From contig NC_045436.1 in assembly GCF_002776525.5 (NCBI RefSeq), forward strand, positions 157,416,666 to 157,480,665: DNA of 64,000 nt, read 5' to 3'. Of this stretch, positions 10,986-21,264 are shown in pieces. Position 1 is the first letter of the stretch. The number at the start of each line of letters is the position of its first letter. The stretch is from Piliocolobus tephrosceles (lineage: Eukaryota > Chordata > Mammalia > Primates > Cercopithecidae). Below the pieces are notes generated by a model. That model saw only the letters and a list, made by a program, of their open reading frames with translations. It ran no database searches and was not told the origin of the DNA. Made by a program: the position numbers and the translations under genes.

Positions 10986-11194
10986 AAGGAAAGAAGGAGG
11001 GAGGGAAGGAGGGAAGGAAGGAAGGAAGGAAGGGAGGGAGGAAGGAAGGAAGGAAGGAAGGAAGGAAGGAAGGAAGGAAGGAAGGAAGGAAGGNNNNNNN
11101 NNNAGGAAGGAAGGAAGGAAGGAAGGAAGGAAGGAAGGAAGGAAGGAAGGGAGGGAAGGAAGGAAGGGAGGGAGGGAGAGAGGGAGGAAGGGAA
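10983..11194 (+). repeat. (GGAA)n/(GGGA)n microsatellite forming the Alu tail
   Basis: About 200 bases of almost pure GGAA with GGGA variants, starting immediately at the end of the Alu. All-purine frames of about 100 codons on both strands here are artefacts. The true array length is unknown because of the gap inside it. Confidence 0.95.
11094..11103. other. 10-N assembly gap in the GGAA array
   Basis: Ten ambiguous bases in the middle of the tetranucleotide array. The round size suggests a placeholder rather than a measured length. Confidence 0.97.
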
Positions 11195-11334
11195 ATGTCA
11201 CAAAGCCTAATTTTTATAGCTCTGGGTTTATTAATTTATTTCACGCGGTCATATTAAATATCATAACCATATCTGTTCATTAATTTTGAAATCTCACTTA
11301 TTAAAAGGATAATTATTCATTTAAAGTGGTATTT

Positions 11335-11440
11335 CCTCAAAGGTTTGTAAAGATTAAATGAATTATTATACAAAGTATTTAGAAAAGGATACGCTATGAA
11401 AACCATATAGAAATGTTAGTTATCATTATTAGTGCACTGA
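11335..11440 (+). mobile_element. MIR fragment
   Basis: TTTGTAAAGATTAAATGAAT followed by AAAGTATTTAGAAAAG and GTTAGTTATCATTATT match the 3' half of MIR in sense orientation. Confidence 0.5.
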
Positions 11441-12029
11441 ATAAAGCACAGTAAATTATAAAACAAATATAAAGTGGACATCTAAAGAAAACTAATGACT
11501 TGTATTTATTTTATTGCAAAAATATATGTATTCATGTTTTTAGCTTAGAAAAGCATACATAGTTTTTAGTAGTGTATATTTTTGTTATGAAAATAACTTT
11601 CCTGCTTTGTGATAGATATTGCTTGGATTGGATATGTAGTGTCTTTCTACTAAATATTTTTAATATGTATGCTAAATCATCAGCATTAAACCAAGAGTTA
11701 TTATCTTTCAAAATTGGGCCTGTCATCCATACCCCAATTTATAACAAACTTCAACTCCTTGGCTTCCACCCTAAAGGGTCTCCATCCATATGAGAAGATT
11801 AGCCATATAATTTGTCATTCACATTAGAGCACTTTTGAGAATTCATAAATATACCTTGAAAAAGACATAGTTCATGACTATTCCAGTTAGAATAGGTCCT
11901 ACAGTCATAAATAGAGGCATAGAGTACACATTCTGTCCTGAGAGTGACCCTAAATCTACATTAGTCAGTATCACTTTCTTGTAAACGCTATGCTCTGAGA
12001 AACTAGAGCTTGACTCCACTTTGAATCCT
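11441..12029. other. AT-rich unique sequence, no gene seen
   Basis: No repeat or exon signal was recognised. Overlapping 60-70 codon frames on both strands at 11532-11793 have no distinguishing feature. Confidence 0.4.
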
Positions 12030-12370
12030 TGCCTTTCTCTCCAGTTTTAATGCCACCACATTAATATGGGTGACCACTGCCACAGCCCTTAACCGTGCCT
12101 GCTTCTTTCACCCTTCTTCCCACTGCATCATCCACACAACAGCAAAATCACACAAGTCAAGAGATCCTGTCACTGCCCATTAACCATGCCTCAAGGACTC
12201 CTCATTGACCTTAAAACAAAATCCAAAACTTTTAATCATGCTTTACAAAGCCTCACATGACCTGGTCCTTGACTATGGCTCCAATGTGACTCTCACTCGG
12301 AAGGCATTATTTGCCTTTCTTCTTTAAATCCCTTCAATTCACCAGGCTGTTGTCAAACTCAGAATCTATG
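12030..12370 (+). mobile_element. L2 LINE remnant
   Basis: AGATCCTGTCACTGCCCATT, AAAACAAAATCCAAAACTTT, TTTACAAAGCCTCACATGAC and CTGGTCCTTGACTATGGC follow the L2 3'-half order in sense orientation. Confidence 0.65.
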
Positions 12371-12589
12371 GGACACAATAGGGGAAACAGAAGGAAGCAC
12401 ATAGCAAGCATGAGACTTTAATGTGTCTGTCTTGCTCAGGCAGATGAAGAAGGCAATAAATCAGTCAGGCTATAGAGGAACTGAAAAGTCCATGCAATAT
12501 GGTACTTTTCACTATGAGTTCCAATACTAAGGAATATAGTTTGTTTTCAAAAACTCATACAACATTTATAAAATCTAACCACACATTAA

Positions 12590-13645
12590 AACAAGGACAA
12601 TCTTAACTCAAAATATAAACCACTAATTATGCACACGTTAATTTGGCCACAATGAAATTAAGTCCAAAATTAATAATAATATCAAAAAACAAATTGCCTG
12701 TTCTACCAGGAGACATAAAACAAACAATCACCACTACAAAATGCGATTTAAAAATATATTGGGTCAAAGGTGAAATATACACAGATATTGAAGAATTTTT
12801 ATAAATTCACAATGATATCTTGATGCATCAAACTCTACACAATATAACTGAAGCTATGTTCAGAGAAAAGTTCATAGCTTTAACACCGTTATCAATAAAT
12901 CATAAATGAAATTGACGCCTGCTTCCAAAAAGATAAAACTAAAAAAACAAAACAACCTAAAATAAAGAAAATCAAAGACATCAATAGAGATATAAGCCAA
13001 ACTTAGTGTGTTAGAAAAAAAGTAGCAAAATAAATAAAGTATGCCTTGAAAAATAGCAAAAATACGACATTAAATAATCTGATTTTTTAAAAAAGAGAAA
13101 ACACAAATACCAAAACAACAAATGAAGACAATTTGTTAAAAATCATTTTTGCGAATATATTTTAAAACCTGAATCACACTGGTAATTTTACAAGAAAATA
13201 AACTGTGTAGAAGTGGCATATCAAAAATAAGTGAAGAGGCAGTTTTTAGCACAGTAACAGAGAAGAAATTGCTCTTAGTTAAGAAAATGTACATTACTAC
13301 TTTCCTTAGAAAATAGAGAGATTACTCAAGGGGAAAAAAGGGTGCCTTTACAAAAATTTCCCAGATCTATATGAATTCACAGGGGGCTTTTAGAAATAGA
13401 GTCCTAAATTTATTTTAAACAATTCCCAAGAACAGAAAAAAAAAAGTTACTCTCTATTCTGTTTTCAAAAAGAAAAACTTCAGGGTAACTTCTAAAGTAA
13501 TTTTTAAAAAGAAGATGAGAAAATGACTTCAAGACCTGAAAAAGATGATACAATATGTTACAATTACAGGCCATTTTCACTTATGAATAGAAATAAAAAA
13601 TTTAAATACATAAATATTAAATAGAATTCAATAGCACATTTTTAC
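12590..13645 (+). mobile_element. Degenerate L1M/HAL1-type ORF2 remnant
   Basis: A-rich sense-strand composition. Matches include TATGTTCAGAGAAAAGTTCA followed by TAGCTTTAAC, GAAAATCAAAGACATCAATA and CCATTTTCACTTATGAATAG ahead of GAATTCAATAGCACA. These lie in the endonuclease/RT part of L1-like ORF2. No reading frame survives. The segment ends abruptly where the unassigned block at 13646 begins. Confidence 0.5.
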
Positions 13646-14010
13646 TTTGTGTTGTAGGAAAAAATTTCCAGGGGAATTGGATGTGAAAAGTGTCGCTGGT
13701 CCTATGATCACAAAGGTTTGCAGCAAGGTTAAGACACAGAAGCAACAAATGCTTCCAGCCTCAGCAAATGGTGCCCCATCTTCTGCATGGGGATACCCAT
13801 TATTCCAAGCCTCTATTTGGGGGAAAGTGATAGATGATGGTGGCACCCAGGGTGCAGGGAACAAAGGGGACTGGACAGACAGAAAATACGCATTGGGGTT
13901 ATAAACTACAATTCTGAAGAGGTCCTTCTGCCCAGACACAACATAGAATATGGCAATGAAAAAGATAAGGAAAATTAAAGAGATGACATCAAAGATCATT
14001 AGAAAGCTTT
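13646..14010. other. Unassigned GC-richer block with overlapping open frames
   Basis: About 365 bases of clearly different composition sit directly after the L1 remnant. It is open for 85 codons on plus (13647-13904) and 123 codons on minus (13628-13999). The minus frame starts with a strongly hydrophobic stretch, but neither product is recognised. It could be part of an unrecognised LTR or a pseudogene. No poly-A tail, TSD or splice sites were seen. Confidence 0.3.
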
Positions 14011-15344
14011 ACATACTGATACAGACACCTAGAAACCTCAAAATCACAGGATGCAAAGGGAGAAAATCTGTAATCTACCAGCTAAGACTCAACTAAGCAG
14101 GACAGCAGGGTAAAATCAGGCTCAAGTGCTAACTTCTGGCAGGTAGATCAGATAATCTGAATTATTGGTATTGTGTATGTGGTATAGGGTGGATTGTATG
14201 ACTGATTGATTGTTATCTGTATAATTCACCTTTTGGTAATTACATTGAATTTTTTTTTAAGTTTTTCTTTCTCAATACCACTCCTTAAGGTTTTAAAAAT
14301 TATTTCATATCTGATTAAGTATTAACTTTATATATCATCAAGAAACCTGATTTGTTGAAATGTACAGGCTCCTTCTCATCATAGAATCATTGGATCACCT
14401 TGTTATTCATAGTTCTCCCTTAACTGTAGAAATCTTATGCTCTCTTAACACCACCAGTGGAATCATGAAGGCATCTAAAAGTAAAGGGCTACTCATCCTG
14501 TGCTTGCTGACCTATTCTGCATTACTTGTCTGCAGTAGGGAACCCAGGAGAGTAGGATCTGAGCATGTGTTTTTTGAGCACTTAAATGCTTATTTTGAGG
14601 GTTTTCTTCCTCTCTAAATCCTGGAAATAACGAATGGATAACTTCCATTGTTGTCATCAACACTTACTTTCCTTGTTTCCTTTCAATAGAGGTCTTTCTT
14701 GTACTGAAATTCCTTTGTGCTTTGGGATATCATTCACTTTCGTTAACCCACAATCACCATATTCTAGTGTGCTTTGGTCTTAGTCAATTTTTTGTACACT
14801 GACAATGTTTTATACAAAATATCACCATCCAGAATCCAGTTTGTTTTTCAACATATATTACTGTTAAGATTATAAGAAAGTGTTTAATCTGTAGTTGATT
14901 ACAAATTATCAACCCATCTCAAATAAGCATGACTTTCTTATGAAATTCAAAAAGAAAATCAGAGGATAAAGTACATTTTTATAAATGGCATGTTAATCAT
15001 TTTATTATCAAAATATAAATATTTTACATGAAAAAAGCTCTGTTTGCAAACTTTGCCACTGTATATAAACCAGTCCACACACATGAAAATATATTTTTAT
15101 GAATGTACATGTATTTTATATATATGTACATTTATCTTAATAAATATATAAAGCCACGTTTGCAGCCTTATTATAAATAAATTTGGAAGATAAAGTCTAA
15201 GAATAATCATTAAAATTGTCATGCTAAAGGTCTGCTTTCATCAAATTTCATGAATATAAGATATATAATTCAAATAGATTTAAACATTGCTATTTCTAAA
15301 ATTTTTAAACAAACACAAATTAAGTATGTGGAAAATTACGAACA
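14011..15344. other. AT-rich unique sequence with one signal-peptide-like frame
   Basis: No repeat recognised. An 85-codon plus frame (14360-14617) contains an internal Met at 14465 followed by a Lys-rich start and a 15-residue hydrophobic run ending in Cys-Ser. That resembles a signal peptide but the rest matches nothing I know. No exon or promoter evidence supports it. Confidence 0.35.
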
Positions 15345-15380
15345 CACAAACACACACACACAGGCACACATACACACATA
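15345..15380 (+). repeat. Imperfect (CA)n microsatellite
   Basis: A short CA tract with interruptions (AACACACACACACACAGGC and CACATACACACA). Confidence 0.9.
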
Positions 15381-15960
15381 ATTGGGAAAATCACATCTCT
15401 CCTACTATAAAAGAGCTGTCATTTTTACAGGTAGATTTCTACATTTAAGAATCAATGGAAATTTTGTTCTCACCTCCTGACAGGGTTTTAAGATCATAAC
15501 ACTCGGTAACTTTTTATGTCAACAGTAAAACTGCAGAGAAAATAAGAAGCAAGAAAAGATGAGAGAGTTTCTTCTTAGGCCAAATATTTCTGCCTGTCTG
15601 AGAGGAAAGTTGATAAATCATACAATTAGGTGTTTTTTATGCCTTATTAATTAGATGCTAAACAAAGTCTCAGTTTATATTTTCATCATACACAAATCTG
15701 GAAGAACAGGACAGTTTGATATAATATACTAATAATATCAAAAATATTAAATTGTACCAATAGAATAAAACAACTAATACACCTCAAACTATTCAAAATC
15801 TACTAAATTTCTTTACTTAGAATTTGTTTCTTTTTTTTTTTTTTTAGTAGGAAACCAAGTGACACAACAGGTCCTTATTGAAGTGTGTGTCTAAAACCAT
15901 TCAGTTTCTGTTTCTAAGCAGGATAGAGCAGCAGAGACCAGACTTGTCTTAAAGCTTAAA
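15381..15960. other. AT-rich sequence, no gene seen
   Basis: Contains a T run of about 17 at 15831-15845. No repeat family or gene was recognised. Confidence 0.4.
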
Positions 15961-16230
15961 AGAAAAAAAAAAAAAAAAAAAAAAGGTAGACAGGGCCGGG
16001 CGCGGTGGCTCACGCCTGTAATCCCAGCACTTTGGAAGACCAAGGCGGGCAGATCACGAGGTCAGGAGATCAAGACCATCCTGGCTAACAGGGTGAAACC
16101 CCGTCTCTACAAAAAATACAAAAAAAATTAGCCAGGTGTGGTGGCGGGCGCCTGTAGTCCTCGCTACTGGGGAGGCTGAGGCAGGAGAATGGCATGAACC
16201 TGGGAGGCGGAGGTTGCAGTGAGCCGAGAT
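15961..16230 (+). mobile_element. AluY-like element missing its right arm, preceded by poly-A
   Basis: An A run (15963-15984) lies ten bases before a perfect Alu start at 15994. The left arm and most of the middle are intact (TCACGAGGTCAGGAGATCAA, GTGGTGGCGGGCGCCTGTAG) up to AGTGAGCCGAGAT at 16230. There it stops abruptly, lacking the last 50 or so bases and the poly-A tail. Loss at the 3' end is not what retrotransposition usually produces. Confidence 0.92.
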
Positions 16231-17413
16231 ATCAGTATGTAGTTGGTGATTAGATACACAGAAAAGAGCAAGTTCATATAGAAAGAGAATAGAAAGTGAA
16301 AACAGAAGACTGCCAAAGTAGTAAGACCCCTGGAATATTCTAATATTTTTAAAGGAAGTCTACAAATAAGACTGAGAAGGATAAACAGTGAGATTAAGGG
16401 GAATTCTGAAAATGGTATTTCCCCAAAACAAAAAATACATAGTAAGTACTAATAAGAAAGAGGATCAAGTCTATCACAACTAAAGCTACTGAATGGTAGA
16501 GTAAAAGAAAAAGAGAAATTAATCAACACTTTATGATCACCTTAATTAATAGCAATACAGTGGGGTTGTCGAGACAATCACACAACCAGAATAAAATGAG
16601 AAAAGCATAGCCGTAAACAAGCAGAAAAATACAAAAGAATGAGTTTAGACAACTATGCCCAAAAACGGTGAAAAGCATGGAATAAACTTATCTTTAAATG
16701 TTAGTTACATTTTCCAATAATTTCCAATATTTTAAAATGTTAGTTATTTTATTTCTTATAAGATTGTTTTTAGCTTCCAGACACCTTTTAAATTGTGGCA
16801 CCTCTAAATTTAAAACTAACATTCAAGTTGTTTATTGAAAAAGAATGCAGTAGATATACTATATGTCTACTGTTTAGAGATTTTGGTGACATTCTGTAGC
16901 ACATCTGCTTTCAGATACCCTGCATTTTGAGAAGTTTCTCTGTAAAGCAGACAAGAAACTTTAAGATCGGACAGCATTTGGATTGGGTACGAAAGTCAAA
17001 GAACTTTCTTCTTGATTTTTTTACATCATTTTTATTTTTTATCCCCGAGTGGATAAAATAACTGCACTTCAATTCCTTCCTTAAGGATACAGATAGTAAT
17101 ATAGAGAAAAAGAGATATAATTGCTAGCACTTCATTCGAAAGGCAAGACTAAAAGGAAAAAGGGGTATTAGTAGTGAGGGAGGGCTTAGCTCTTAAAGGA
17201 AATGGGGAAGTATCCTTCACTTTAACATGAAGAAAATATATGGTCACAAATTTAGCTAGATTGATGAAACTGATAGTGAGTTAAGGAGATACTTCTCTCA
17301 ATATCACATCAATGTTCTTATGACTTTTATGTTGGTGTCACCATATGAGAGGGAGTGGAAGGAAGTGAGGATTTGGCTCAGGAAATTATGAGTATGCTAC
17401 CTGAGACAGAATA
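16231..17413. other. AT-rich unique sequence, no gene seen
   Basis: No repeat family or exon signal recognised across about 1.2 kb. Confidence 0.35.
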
Positions 17414-17853
17414 TGACGGTTAATATTGAATGTCATCTTAATTGGATTGAAGGATGCAAAGTATTATTCCTGGGTGTGTCTGTGAGGGTATTGCCAAAGG
17501 AGATTAACATTTGAGTCAGTGGACTGGGAAAGGCAGATCAACCCTCAATATGCGTGAGCACCATCCAATCAGCTACCAGCATGGCTAGAATAAAGCAGGC
17601 AGAAGAGGTGGAGAGATTAGACTGGCTTAGCCTCCCAGCCTATATCTTTCTCCCATGCTGGATGCTTCCTACACTTGAACATTGAACTCCAAGTTCTTCA
17701 GCTTTGGGACTTGGACTGGCTTCCTTGCTCCTCAGCTTGCAGATGAACTGTTGAGGGACCTTGTGATCATGTGAGTTAATACTTAATAACCTCCCCTTTA
17801 TATATACCTCTATTGCATTAATTCTGTCCCTCTGGAGAACCCTGACTAATACA
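17414..17853 (+). mobile_element. MLT2-type ERVL LTR
   Basis: It begins TGACGGTTAATATTGAATG and contains CTGGGTGTGTCTGTGAGGGT, GGAGATTAACATTTGAGTCA, GCACCATCCAATCAGC and CTCAGCTTGCAGATGAAC. It ends CTCTGGAGAACCCTGACTAA followed by TACA. This is a near-complete solo LTR. The 97-codon minus frame inside it is incidental. Confidence 0.8.
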
Positions 17854-19359
17854 GGGAGGAATTGGTTTATGTATAGGGAAGAATGGTAGTATTGACTGGC
17901 ATTATTGAGTTTGTATTTGACATTTGTGACCACTAGTTAGAAAGGAATTCAGTCATCACTCTTGTATAGTTTTTTTTTTTTTTTTTTTCCCTACAATATT
18001 CAAACATATAGATCCAGGAAAATAATACAAAAGTAACTTAGTAAAGCCATAATTGGAGTTTTTAAAGGGAAGTAATTTGGAAAACAAAGGTAAATGAGTT
18101 AAGGGAACTCATCAAGAACATTAAGTTGTTGATACACTGAAGTTACATGTAGAAGAAGGAAAGGGATTAATAGACTAAAACATAATTAATATGAGCACAA
18201 AAATAAAATAAATTTTGATAAGTCAGATAATTCTTGGTTAAGACAAAACACAGCAAGTGAACTGATAGATGGAGATGGTGAGTAGGGATTGGGATGTTTG
18301 AAAATGGGTTTAGATTTTTGTGATGATAAATTACAGTGCCAGAGTACAGAAATGGTGGCTGAGGTAAAATTAAAAAAAAAAAAAAGAAGAAGAAGAAAAG
18401 AAGAAAATCACTGTTGGAGCTAAAGAGTATAAAAACAGGGGGATCAGAGTTTTGGGTGTATCTACCATTTACCTGGATACTGAAACTGCCAACAAAGAAT
18501 AGGCAGACAAGTGAGGAGGAAGACAATGAGTCAAGTGATGAAAAAAATGGGAGGAGTGGGCTGAGCGTCAGTAGTAACAGCAACTAGGAAGAAGTGGGAA
18601 AGTCTGACTGCATATATATCATAGAACTTGAGCTTCTGAGGAAGTACAAAGAAGAGTTTGATCAGCATCAGCACACAAGGAGTACACTGACCTTGCATAA
18701 GTGGAGGGTGGCAGAAAAAAACAGCCTGCATTTGTAAGGTCTTTGGGGAAAATCAGTGTTAATAGGAGCTAGCCAGGTTTCACAGAGCAAGAAGATAAAG
18801 GAAACCTGCAGAGAAAAGAGTGCATTGATCACTGCATAAATGCTGCTATTTCAAGGTTGAAATATTTACGTAGGGCCATATATTTGGCAAGTAATCTCAA
18901 CGGTTATTAAATATACTTTATTAAATCCACATTAGTCTCTCTTTTTCATTCAAATAAAGATTCCTCACTATTGAATAAAAATAATTACTTACATAAATAA
19001 CTAGATAAACTGATTGTTTTCTGAATTACCTAGTCAGTTGAGATAATTTCCAAAAGGAGTTGTTATAAAACAAGTTGGTAATTAGTACAATTCTCATGTA
19101 GCATAACCAGAATAAATTTTGACCGGATGTTTCATACATGAAAGTAAAATCTAGTCAAGAGAACCAGAATGCTATAACCGTACAAGCCATCATATAAGAA
19201 AGCCCATCTATTCAGTGTAGAAAACTTGTAATGGGAATACTTTAAATCTGCCCATTTCCAAGCCAACATTCCAGTCTGCCCTAAGGAGCCCAGTCTGTTA
19301 TCATCAGGCTATCCTCTGTAAGTTTATTTCATGTGCTGCCTTTGAATGAAAGTCATTTT
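17854..19359. other. Purine-rich and AT-rich sequence, no gene seen
   Basis: Contains a T run at 17970-17988 and an A/GAA-rich tract at 18368-18403. The tract generates a 138-codon minus frame rich in Phe, which I treat as an artefact. Parts of 18240-18830 may be an old repeat I cannot name. Confidence 0.3.
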
Positions 19360-19770
19360 TTATTCACCTTCTCCAGTTTTTCTCTTCCCACCATCTATTA
19401 AGGCCTCTCTATGACACTGAAGACATGGTATTGCTAAACCTGGTTTTCAATTCTCTTCCACATCCAACTATATAGCTCTTCATTGAGAGATCAATTGGCA
19501 AAGATGACCACTCCGTTCGTAAAATACTTTCTTTGCTTGGCCTCCAGTATATCATCCTCTTTTTAATTCTACATCTAGATCTGTGGCTGTTATTTCTTAA
19601 TCTCTTTTACAAATTCTTCCTCATCTTTATGAACTTAAATGTGGGACTTCCTTCCACTGTTTATTTCCTAAGTCATCTTGTCTAACCTCTAGTTTTACAT
19701 ACCCTAATATTCATATTATCGTATCTAATAGCTACTCAACATCACCACTTGTACATACATATAATAAGCA
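19360..19770 (+). mobile_element. Possible L2 remnant
   Basis: CCACATCCAACTATATAGCT, CATACCCTAATATTC and TAATAGCTACTCAACATCAC loosely follow the L2 order. The match is weak and gapped. Confidence 0.3.
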
Positions 19771-20100
19771 GCTTCAATTTAATATTTTACAAAAAGAATA
19801 ATTGATATTCTTACAAAATAAATAAATTTTGCCCATCTTATTGCCCTCCTTTTCTTAGTAAATAGTAATTCATTTTTTCTAGTTTCTCAGGCAATAAATC
19901 TTAATTAAACACCTTGTATCCAATCTACCAATAACTTTTTATTGGATATATCTATATATTACATACAGAATCCTACCATACTATTTTCTAATGTTCAGTT
20001 TCTAGCCATCGTTACTTCTAACTATTAAAATAATAGTGACATAAAATGGTATCCTCAAGAATTTGTTGTCCCTTTATACAACTTTACTTTCAATACAAGG

Positions 20101-20240
20101 CTTATCACTAAGTCTTGTATCTTACATCTTAGTAACTTGTATCTTACAACTTAGTATTTTGCATCTTAGTATCTTACCTTATCTTACATCTTAGTAACTT
20201 ATATCTTTGTATCTTACCTTATCTTGATAAGTATCTTGTA
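20101..20240 (+). repeat. Cryptic tandem repeat built on GTATCTTA/CATCTTAGTA
   Basis: CTTACATCTTAGTAACTT occurs at 20121-20138 and again at 20183-20200 (62-bp spacing). ATCTTACCTTATCTT occurs at 20171 and 20211 (40-bp spacing). Variants of the short core fill the space between. It looks like a small minisatellite that grew by slippage and unequal duplication. Confidence 0.75.
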
Positions 20241-21264
20241 TTTCAGCAGAGGTCTGAAAGAAGTAAAGCAGCAAGCTATGACTATCTTCACTATATAACT
20301 ATATAGTTTGTTGTTGTTGTTACCCAGGAGTAAATTATGAGAGCATGGTTTCAAAAGACATTTTTTGAAAAGGTGGTATGTCTCAGAAGGATTCATAGCC
20401 AAGGTTCTTATCCCTGGTAAGGATATTCCTTCCTTCCTTACTTAGTCATTACTTACTAACTTATTTAGTCATTATTCCCTGAATATGGCATATATTGCAT
20501 CATCATAATCATGGGTTTTGGAGAATTTGATGCAATGAGTTAGTAAATGCAAAAACACATACAGTTCTTGATTCATATTAACTAAATTGAGTATTGCTAT
20601 AAGAGCTGTTTTATTTTCATTAAAGCAAATATTTACATATACATTTTGTGAATATAATTGTATTTTAAAGAATGAACAACTGGAATTCAGGATCAGAATT
20701 TATAAGATACATTCATCAAAGCTGTCATTGCATTTTATGCTGCCTCACAGCAGGACAGTCAAGTCAAAGAACTACATTTTATTTCTATTGAGTTATTGCT
20801 ATCATTATATAGTTATCCCCAGGACAACATAATTCCATTATAGCAGCCTTTGTATGACTGGTGTATTCAGTTAATGTAACCTCATAAATTTATTAAAAGC
20901 CAAAATGAGGGCTCTTGTTTTTCCAGTGTGTTTATCAAACAATGAGTTCATATTGTTGGCTCTAAAAGTCTTGCTTTAAAGTAATTAAAAGCAGTACTTA
21001 TGTCACCCAAGGGCGATTGCTACTTATTTATTTATTGTTTTATAATTTACCTTCATTAGTTCAGAGTGACGGGGCTAACTATAGAACAAGTGTCAGGTTA
21101 TTAGGATGTTATGACTGCTGACCACGTGAACTCACATATTCAGTGAAGTGTAAATTTCGACATTTAGATAGTATACCCATTTAAAAGTTATTAACAGAAG
21201 TTGTATGGACCACAAACAAAAGGAAAGAACCACAACTAAATTTGGTCAGACTTATTTTATGCTT
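20241..21264. other. AT-rich unique sequence, no gene seen
   Basis: Contains a short (GTT)n near 20310. No repeat family or exon signal was recognised. Confidence 0.4.

Noticed and set aside
10884..11283. Open frames of about 100-117 codons on both strands
   Set aside because: They come entirely from the GGAA array and run through N bases.
18167..18583. 138-codon minus-strand frame
   Set aside because: Its length depends on an A/GAA-rich tract read as poly-Phe; no domain, signal or splice context.
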